From JBGCDD01 sp045105075 (lineage in GTDB: Bacteria > Pseudomonadota > Alphaproteobacteria > Rhodobacterales > Rhodobacteraceae): a stretch of 11,071 nucleotides of DNA. A program made the position numbers and the translations under genes. The notes under the pieces are model-generated. The model was not told the DNA's origin and searched no databases. It saw nothing but the letters and a program-made list of their open reading frames with translations. The stretch's first letter is position 1; each line of letters starts with the position of its first letter. Location of the stretch: contig JBGCDD010000263.1 in the NCBI GenBank assembly GCA_045105075.1, positions 1 to 11,071 of the forward strand, given 5' to 3'. This document shows, one piece after another, positions 6,370 to 11,071 of this stretch.

Positions 6370-7425
6370 GTGAGCGAAGAGTTCGCAATCGAGATATCCA
6401 ATGTCTGGAAGATTTTCGGTGACCGTGCGCCCGAGGCCATCGCCGACATACGCGCCAACGGTATTTCCAAAAAACAGGTCTTGGATCAATATAATTGTGT
6501 GGTCGGCGTGTCGGACGCCACGATGCACATCCGCCCCGGCGAGATTTTTTGCGTCATGGGCCTGTCGGGCTCGGGGAAATCCACTTTGGTGCGCCATATC
6601 AACCGCTTGCTGGAACCCACCGATGGCACGATTGTGGTCAACGGCCAGAATGTCATGGCGATGGGCGGCGAAACGCTGCGTCGGTTTCGCAATGAACATA
6701 TCGCTATGGTGTTCCAGAATTTCGCGCTGATGCCGCACCGCTCGGTGCTGGACAATGTTGCCTTGCCGCTGGAAATTCGCGGTGTGGCCAAAAACCAGCG
6801 CATGGAGGTCGCCGAGCGGGTGATCGAATTGGTTGATCTGACGGGCTGGGGCAACAAATTCGCCCATGAATTGTCCGGCGGGATGCAACAACGCGTCGGA
6901 CTGGCGCGCGCCCTGGCGTCGGATCCCGAAATCCTGCTGATGGACGAGCCATTTTCGGCGCTCGATCCGCTGATCCGGCGCCAATTGCAAGGCGAGTTTA
7001 TGGGGTTGGCGGCCAATATGAACAAGACCACAGTGTTCATCACTCACGATCTGGATGAGGCTGTGCGCATCGGTGATCGCATCGCGATCATGCGCGATGG
7101 TATGGTCATTCAGACCGGCACGCCCGAACAGATTGTGATGAACCCGGTTGATGACTACGTGTCTGACTTCGTGGCTGGTATTTCGCGGCTGAAAGTCGTG
7201 CGCGCCCATGCCGTGATGCAGCCCATCGCTGCCTTCGAGGCCGCGAATGGCCCTTTGGGCGACGCACAGGAATTCCCCGAAGATGCGCATCTGGGCGATC
7301 TGATCGCCGCCGCCATCGACACCGACCGCCCCGCCGCCATCGTCAACGCCACAGGTCAGCGGTTGGGCGCCATCACCCGCGCCGATCTGCTGCGCACAGT
7401 GATTGAAGGAACCGAAACCTCATGA
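6370..7425 (+). CDS. Glycine betaine/quaternary-amine ABC transporter, ATP-binding protein
   Basis: 351 residues, cytoplasmic. Walker A is GLSGSGKST (64-72), the Q-loop is Gln116 (VFQNFAL), the signature is LSGGMQQR (168-175), Walker B is ILLMDEP with Glu193, and the switch His226 lies in FITHD. The N-terminal stretch VWKIFGDRAPEA with the 30-residue lead before the first beta strand is typical of the ProV/OpuAA group, not of generic ABC ATPases. The C-terminal 80 residues hold only a shortened CBS-like piece (RPAAIVNATGQRLGAITRADLL), whereas ProV and OpuAA usually carry a CBS pair. The start is GTG 6370 with AAAGGGG (6357-6363) six bases before it; the downstream half of that site is part of a 10-base palindrome (6360-6369). 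The gene overlaps the permease by four bases (ATGA), which implies translational coupling. Confidence 0.95.
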   Translation: MSEEFAIEISNVWKIFGDRAPEAIADIRANGISKKQVLDQYNCVVGVSDATMHIRPGEIFCVMGLSGSGKSTLVRHINRLLEPTDGTIVVNGQNVMAMGGETLRRFRNEHIAMVFQNFALMPHRSVLDNVALPLEIRGVAKNQRMEVAERVIELVDLTGWGNKFAHELSGGMQQRVGLARALASDPEILLMDEPFSALDPLIRRQLQGEFMGLAANMNKTTVFITHDLDEAVRIGDRIAIMRDGMVIQTGTPEQIVMNPVDDYVSDFVAGISRLKVVRAHAVMQPIAAFEAANGPLGDAQEFPEDAHLGDLIAAAIDTDRPAAIVNATGQRLGAITRADLLRTVIEGTETS

Positions 7426-8909
7426 GCGATAAAAGCCACCGCGAACTGCTCACTGAATTTGTGGCCACCAACCCGAATTATTACGCAGATCAGTTCAAAA
7501 CCATCGGCGCGCGGGCGGCGTTCAGCTGGACGTTCAACTGGGTGGCGGCGCTGCTGGGGCCGGTCTGGTACGGCATGCGGGGCTTATGGAATTGGAGCCT
7601 GACCTTCGTCATTCTGGAGACCTTTGCCTACATCCAACTGGGCCGTGGACTGTTTGGCGATCTGGGCGCCGAGGCGCGCACCCGCATTGAACAGATTGAG
7701 GGCACATTGGCGTTTCGGCGCGAACAGCTGGCCGCCGCGATTGAGCAGAAATCCGACAAGGTGGATGTGTTCGAACGCACCATTGCCTCGCTTGAGGGGG
7801 CCATCGGCGGTATCCGTGCCGAGGCCGATGCGCTGCAGGCCGGGGCGGTTTGGGTGGCGCTCTTTGGGTTGATCGCGTTGATCGTGATCAAGCTGATTGC
7901 CGGGGTGATGGCCAATTCGGTGCTGGAAAAACGCTTTTCCGAATGGCTTTCGGATTCCACGATCAGTTCCGGGATCAATCCGTTTCGCACCGCTTTGGCG
8001 GCGGTGTTTGCCGCTCTTGTGATCGCCACCTGCGTGATCCACTACAGCTTTCCCGGGGCCATTGCGTGGCTGGCCAGTTTTCCGACCGATCCCAACATTC
8101 GACTGAGCGCAATCGACGCGGTTGAGGCGTTTTTTGACGTCATCATTGCCTCGGGCGAGTGGTTCTTTCAGATGATAACCTATGGCATCCGTGCGGTTCT
8201 GGACGCACTCGAGGTGCTGTTTGTCGACACGCCCTGGCCAGTGATCGCCAGCTTTATCGTGCTGCTGACCTGGCTTTCCGCAGGCTCGCGCGCGGCCATC
8301 GCGGCGGGGTCGTTTCTGGCCTATATGGGGTTTCTGGGGTTTTGGGAAAAGGCGATGACCACGCTGGCCTTGCTGGGCACGGCGGCCTGTATTTCCATTG
8401 CAATCGGCATTCCGGTCGGACTGTTTTGCGCGCGTCGCCCGAGGTTTTATGCGGTGATCCGCCCGATCATGGACTTTATGCAAACCATGCCCGCCTTTGT
8501 GTTCATGATCCCGGTGATCGCGTTTTTCGGCACGGGCAAACCCGCCGCTGTGGTCACAACGATGATTTTTGGCGGCACGCCAGTGGTGCGCCTGACGGTG
8601 CTGGGGCTGCGCGGTGTGCCCGACAGCATCCGCGAAGCCGCCATCGCCTATGGTGCGTCGAAATGGTATTTGCTGACCAAGGTCGATCTGCCGCTTGCGG
8701 CGCCGTCGATCCTGGCTGGGGTCAACCAAACCATCATGCTGAGCCTTGCCATGGTCGTTGTGGCGTCGCTGATTGGCGCCAAGGGGCTGGGCGAAGACGT
8801 GCTGGAAGCGCTGCAATATGCCAGCGTGGGGCAGGGGATTTTGGCCGGTTTCGCCATTCTGTTTTGCGCGATGATCCTGGATCGGGTGGTGCAGGGCAAG
8901 CGCGATTAG
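7422..8909 (+). CDS. Glycine betaine/quaternary-amine ABC transporter, permease with N-terminal DUF2628-like and coiled-coil extension
   Basis: 495 residues. The C-terminal part (about 305-490) is a standard inner-membrane permease domain of the ProW/OpuAB type, with PIMDFMQTMPAFVFMIPVIAFF, the ATPase-contact EAA loop REAAIAYGASKWYLLTKVDLP (404-424), and VVVASLIGAKGLGEDVL. ProW-type proteins are usually about 280-350 residues; here some 250 residues precede the core. Residues 34-72 (FNWVAALLGPVWYGMRGLWNW then a hydrophobic segment) look like a DUF2628 membrane module. Residues 82-139 are charged and rich in E/R/A, probably a coiled coil, followed by a membrane segment at 142-163 and two or three more hydrophobic stretches before the core. 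The ATG overlaps the ATPase stop; AAGGA (7406-7410) is 11 bases away. The stop interlocks with that of the convergent racemase-like gene. The function of the extension is unknown. Confidence 0.92.
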   Translation: MSDKSHRELLTEFVATNPNYYADQFKTIGARAAFSWTFNWVAALLGPVWYGMRGLWNWSLTFVILETFAYIQLGRGLFGDLGAEARTRIEQIEGTLAFRREQLAAAIEQKSDKVDVFERTIASLEGAIGGIRAEADALQAGAVWVALFGLIALIVIKLIAGVMANSVLEKRFSEWLSDSTISSGINPFRTALAAVFAALVIATCVIHYSFPGAIAWLASFPTDPNIRLSAIDAVEAFFDVIIASGEWFFQMITYGIRAVLDALEVLFVDTPWPVIASFIVLLTWLSAGSRAAIAAGSFLAYMGFLGFWEKAMTTLALLGTAACISIAIGIPVGLFCARRPRFYAVIRPIMDFMQTMPAFVFMIPVIAFFGTGKPAAVVTTMIFGGTPVVRLTVLGLRGVPDSIREAAIAYGASKWYLLTKVDLPLAAPSILAGVNQTIMLSLAMVVVASLIGAKGLGEDVLEALQYASVGQGILAGFAILFCAMILDRVVQGKRD

Positions 8910-9994
8910 GCGGCGTAGGGCGCCAGCTTGCTCCAGTCGAACACCACGCCTGTGCCGGGCGTGTCTGGCGCCACGGCCAGATGATTTTCCACCACCAAGG
9001 GCCGCGTGGTATAGCGGTCAATCGGGAAGGAATGCACCTCGATCCAGCCGGGGTTTTGCTGACCTGACACCAGTGAGACATGCAGTTCCTGCATCCCGTG
9101 CGAACAGACCGGCAGCCCGTGTTTCTGGCTGAGCGCGGCGGCCTCAAGCCAGCCGGTGATGCCGCCGCAGTTCGACGCATCAGGTTGCAGGAACGCCAGC
9201 TTTGATTGCTCTGCCGCGTATTCAAATTCATGGATCGTGTGCAGGTTTTCACCCATTGCCAGCGGCATGCCCGTGGCGTCGGCGATGCGGGCATACCCGG
9301 CGTAGTTGTCGGGGATGATCGGCTCTTCGAACCACAACAGATCATAGGGTTTGAACGCCTGCGCAGCCTCGATCGCCTGAGCTTCGGTCATTGAATAGTT
9401 GGCATCAACCATAAACGCCACGTCAGGACCAATCAGCTCGCGCACCGCTTTGATGCGGGCGACGTCTTCGGCCAGAGTGGGCTGGCCGATCTTGATTTTT
9501 ACACCATTGAACCCGCGATCCAGATAACCTTGGACCGAGTCCAGAAGCTTGGGCAGATCGAACCCCAGATCAATACCACCGCAATAGGCCTTACATCGCT
9601 GCGCCGCGCCACCGGCCATCTGCCAAAGCGGCTGTGCCGTGGCGTGCCCGCGCAAATCCCACAGCGCAATATCCACCGCCGAGATCGCAAACGAAGCCAC
9701 ACCGCCGCGCGCAACGTAGTGCACGTGCCACTGCATCGCCTCGTAAAGCGCCTCGACATCTGCGCCGTCCTGACCAACCAGAAACGGCGCAAGATCGTCG
9801 CGCACCATCGCTAAAATGGCCGTGCCGCCCCGCCCGCCCGTGTAAGTATAGCCGGTGCCGGTGCTGCCATCCTCCAGCGTGATCGTCGCTGTGATCAGCT
9901 GGAAATGAGTGTGATCGCCGTGTTTGGCATCCACCAGCACCTCGTCCAGCGGCACATTGAACAGCTGGGCTTTGACATCGGTGATCCGGCTCAT
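8906..9994 (-). CDS. Enolase-superfamily enzyme, mandelate racemase subgroup
   Basis: 362 residues: an N-terminal capping domain (1-130) and a TIM-barrel domain. The active-site set matches mandelate racemase with a constant offset of +2: Lys166 and Lys168 (VKIKIG), metal ligands Asp197 (VDANYS), Glu223 (FEEP) and Glu249 (GEN), then Asp272 (QPDASNCGG), His299 (SHGMQELH) and Glu319 (WIEVH). Lys168 and the Asp272-His299 pair are the two opposing bases. The chemistry is therefore proton abstraction alpha to a carboxylate: racemisation, epimerisation or dehydration of an acid sugar or hydroxy acid. The substrate is unknown. ATG 9994 overlaps the preceding dehydrogenase stop (ATGA); upstream in-frame ATGs at 10006 and 10045 lie inside that gene. 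No strong ribosome binding site is seen, so translational coupling is likely. It converges on the permease gene with a four-base overlap. Confidence 0.92.
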   Translation of the reverse strand: MSRITDVKAQLFNVPLDEVLVDAKHGDHTHFQLITATITLEDGSTGTGYTYTGGRGGTAILAMVRDDLAPFLVGQDGADVEALYEAMQWHVHYVARGGVASFAISAVDIALWDLRGHATAQPLWQMAGGAAQRCKAYCGGIDLGFDLPKLLDSVQGYLDRGFNGVKIKIGQPTLAEDVARIKAVRELIGPDVAFMVDANYSMTEAQAIEAAQAFKPYDLLWFEEPIIPDNYAGYARIADATGMPLAMGENLHTIHEFEYAAEQSKLAFLQPDASNCGGITGWLEAAALSQKHGLPVCSHGMQELHVSLVSGQQNPGWIEVHSFPIDRYTTRPLVVENHLAVAPDTPGTGVVFDWSKLAPYAA

Positions 9995-10941
9995 AGGTGG
10001 GCGCATTCCGGCACTGAGGTTTTCACCGATCCGTCGTCCAGCCATTGCAACAGGTTGTCCACCGTCAGTCCGCCCATCGCCGCGCGGGTCTGCACCGTGG
10101 CCGAGCCGACATGCGGCAACAACACGGTTTTGTCGGAGGCTTTCAACCCGTCGGGAATGTGCGGTTCGCCCACGAACACGTCGAGCCCGGCCATGCCCAA
10201 AGCGCCTGAGTCCAGTGCTGCAATCAGCGCGTCTTCGTCCACGACCGAGCCGCGCGAGACGTTGATCAAAACGCCCTCTGGTCCCAGGGCTGCCATCACT
10301 TCGGCATTGACCAGCTTGTTGGTGGCTGGCCCGCCGGGGGTGATGCAGATCAGCGCGTCACAGGCTTCGGCCATCGCCGTCAGATCGCTATAGTATTGAT
10401 AGGGCAGGTCTTTTGCGCTGCGCGTGTGATAGGCGATTTCGGGATTGAAAATGGCCAGTCGCGTGGCAATCTCTTGCCCGATCCGCCCCATGCCCAAAAT
10501 CCCGATCTTGCGCCCATCAGGCGAGCGCGACAGCGGCGCGTTGCCTTTTGCCTCCCACGTGCCCGAGCGCGCCCAGGCTTCGTCATGGCGAAAATTGCGA
10601 TAACAGGCGAGCAGCAACAGGATCGTGGTGTTCGCGACCTCGGCGTTCAACACATCCGGCGTGTGGCTGACTTTGATGCCCCGTGCGACGCAGGCCGCGG
10701 TGTCGATTGCGTCGTATCCCACTCCGTAACAGGACACGACTTTGAGGTTGGGTAAGGCGGCCATGATCTCGGGTTTGACCCCGTCATGACCGTTGGTTGC
10801 CACGGCTTCGATCTTGGCGCCATGGTCCTTGGACCAGCCGGCGAAATCCGCAATGTCAGACAATTTGTGCAGGGTGAATTTTTCCGACAGACGGGCTTGC
10901 ATCACATCTGTGACGCCGCCGATCACCAACAGATCAGTCAT
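9991..10941 (-). CDS. D-2-hydroxyacid dehydrogenase, glyoxylate/hydroxypyruvate reductase-like
   Basis: 316 residues, the usual family length. The Rossmann loop is GILGMGRIGQEIA (147-159). After the second strand comes YHTRSAK (171-177), with Arg174 and Ser175 instead of an acidic residue, which suggests NADP(H). The catalytic set is Arg230 (INVSRGSVVDE), Glu259 (DVFVGEP) and His277 (LLPHVGSATVQTR). ATNGHDGV (48-55) and CYGVGYDAID (71-80) are typical of the glyoxylate/hydroxypyruvate reductase branch. The likely reaction is reduction of a 2-keto acid to a D-2-hydroxy acid, or the reverse. ATG 10941 is chosen over an upstream in-frame start at 10971 because a full AGGAGG lies nine bases before it. 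The gene overlaps the preceding FAH-family gene by eight bases and the next gene by four, so all three form one operon. Confidence 0.94.
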   Translation of the reverse strand: MTDLLVIGGVTDVMQARLSEKFTLHKLSDIADFAGWSKDHGAKIEAVATNGHDGVKPEIMAALPNLKVVSCYGVGYDAIDTAACVARGIKVSHTPDVLNAEVANTTILLLLACYRNFRHDEAWARSGTWEAKGNAPLSRSPDGRKIGILGMGRIGQEIATRLAIFNPEIAYHTRSAKDLPYQYYSDLTAMAEACDALICITPGGPATNKLVNAEVMAALGPEGVLINVSRGSVVDEDALIAALDSGALGMAGLDVFVGEPHIPDGLKASDKTVLLPHVGSATVQTRAAMGGLTVDNLLQWLDDGSVKTSVPECAHL

Positions 10942-11071
10942 CAGCGCGCACCTCCTGGCGTTGTTTGCCAAGGCCTGCGATGTCCAGCTCCATCACGTCG
11001 CCAGCTTTCAGGAACACCGGGTCAGGCTTGATGCCCAGCCCCACACCGGGGGGCGTGCCGGTTGTGATCAC
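10934..11071 (-). CDS. Fumarylacetoacetate hydrolase (FAH) family protein, C-terminal fragment (5' end outside window)
   Basis: The last 45 codons of a minus-strand gene run in from the right edge and stop with TGA at 10934-10936. The visible peptide contains ITTGTPPGVGLGIKPDPVF, LKAGDVMELDIAGLG and KQRQEV. This is the characteristic C-terminus of the FAH superfamily (usual form TGTPxGVG...PxxLkxGD...IEGIGxxxNxV). These enzymes hydrolyse or decarboxylate diketo acids such as fumarylpyruvate or 2,4-diketo-3-deoxy sugar acids. The gene overlaps the dehydrogenase start by eight bases and is the first gene of the operon visible here. The exact substrate cannot be assigned from this fragment. Confidence 0.88.
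   Translation of the reverse strand: MITTGTPPGVGLGIKPDPVFLKAGDVMELDIAGLGKQRQEVRADD
10951..10956 (-). promoter_or_regulatory. Ribosome binding site deciding the dehydrogenase start
   Basis: On the minus strand this reads AGGAGG, a perfect match to the ribosome's anti-Shine-Dalgarno, nine bases before ATG 10941. It lies inside the last codons of the FAH-family gene and rules against the longer start at 10971. Confidence 0.75.

Noticed and set aside
6301..7290. 329-codon open frame on the minus strand opposite the ATPase
   Set aside because: It is antisense to a gene with every ABC motif intact, shows no recognisable domains, and ends beside the ATPase start.
7584..8816. 410-codon open frame on the minus strand opposite the permease
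   Set aside because: The translation is low-complexity R/H/G/Q-rich, matches no family, and mirrors the GC-rich third positions of the permease codons. It is a shadow of the permease gene.
8159..9067. 302-codon plus-strand frame overlapping the permease and racemase genes
   Set aside because: It is out of frame with the permease, lacks any domain, and crosses the convergent stop junction.
8906..9994. Assignment as 4-hydroxyproline betaine epimerase (HpbD), suggested by the nearby betaine transporter
   Set aside because: That enzyme belongs to the MLE subgroup with a second catalytic lysine on the later strand. Here the Asp272-His299 pair of the mandelate racemase subgroup is present, and the gene is on the opposite strand from the transporter.

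Overview
The base composition (GC-rich, roughly 60%), the codon use and the gene set suggest an alphaproteobacterium. A marine Rhodobacterales (Roseobacter-group) organism is my best guess, inferred from family content alone. The window is a densely packed piece of metabolic chromosome. I see no rRNA, tRNA, CRISPR array, insertion sequence or phage gene. It holds ten protein genes, two of them cut by the window edges.

Left part (1-3441): the C-terminal half of a LacI-type repressor; a crotonase-fold enzyme carrying the dienoyl-CoA isomerase (ECH1) catalytic triad; a convergent short-chain dehydrogenase; a 348-base non-coding gap with three inverted repeats; and a DinB/maleylpyruvate-isomerase-like metal protein of the TIGR03084 type. 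Together these look like accessory acyl-CoA or lipid-type catabolism, but no substrate can be named.

Centre (3438-8909): a LysR regulator faces an alpha/beta hydrolase across a 186-base divergent region. That region carries a textbook LysR operator, GGGTTAT-N11-ATAACCC, plus a third half-site. Downstream of the hydrolase lies a complete ABC importer of the glycine betaine/quaternary amine class: a periplasmic binding protein with four well-placed tryptophans and a calcium-loop-like motif, an ATPase, and a permease. A strong hairpin separates the binding-protein gene from the ATPase gene. The permease has an unusual extension of about 250 residues, with a DUF2628-like start and a coiled coil.

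Right part (8906-11071, minus strand): a tight operon read right to left. It comprises the tail of a fumarylacetoacetate hydrolase family enzyme, an NADP-type D-2-hydroxyacid dehydrogenase (glyoxylate/hydroxypyruvate reductase-like), and an enolase-superfamily enzyme of the mandelate racemase subgroup with every catalytic residue in register. This suggests breakdown of a hydroxy acid or acid sugar.

All three convergent gene pairs overlap by exactly four bases through interlocked stop codons, and the same-strand neighbours at 7422 and 9991 overlap by ATGA. Nothing here is clearly a new kind of system. The best candidates for follow-up are the LysR/hydrolase/quaternary-amine importer module with its fused permease, and the mandelate-racemase-like operon.
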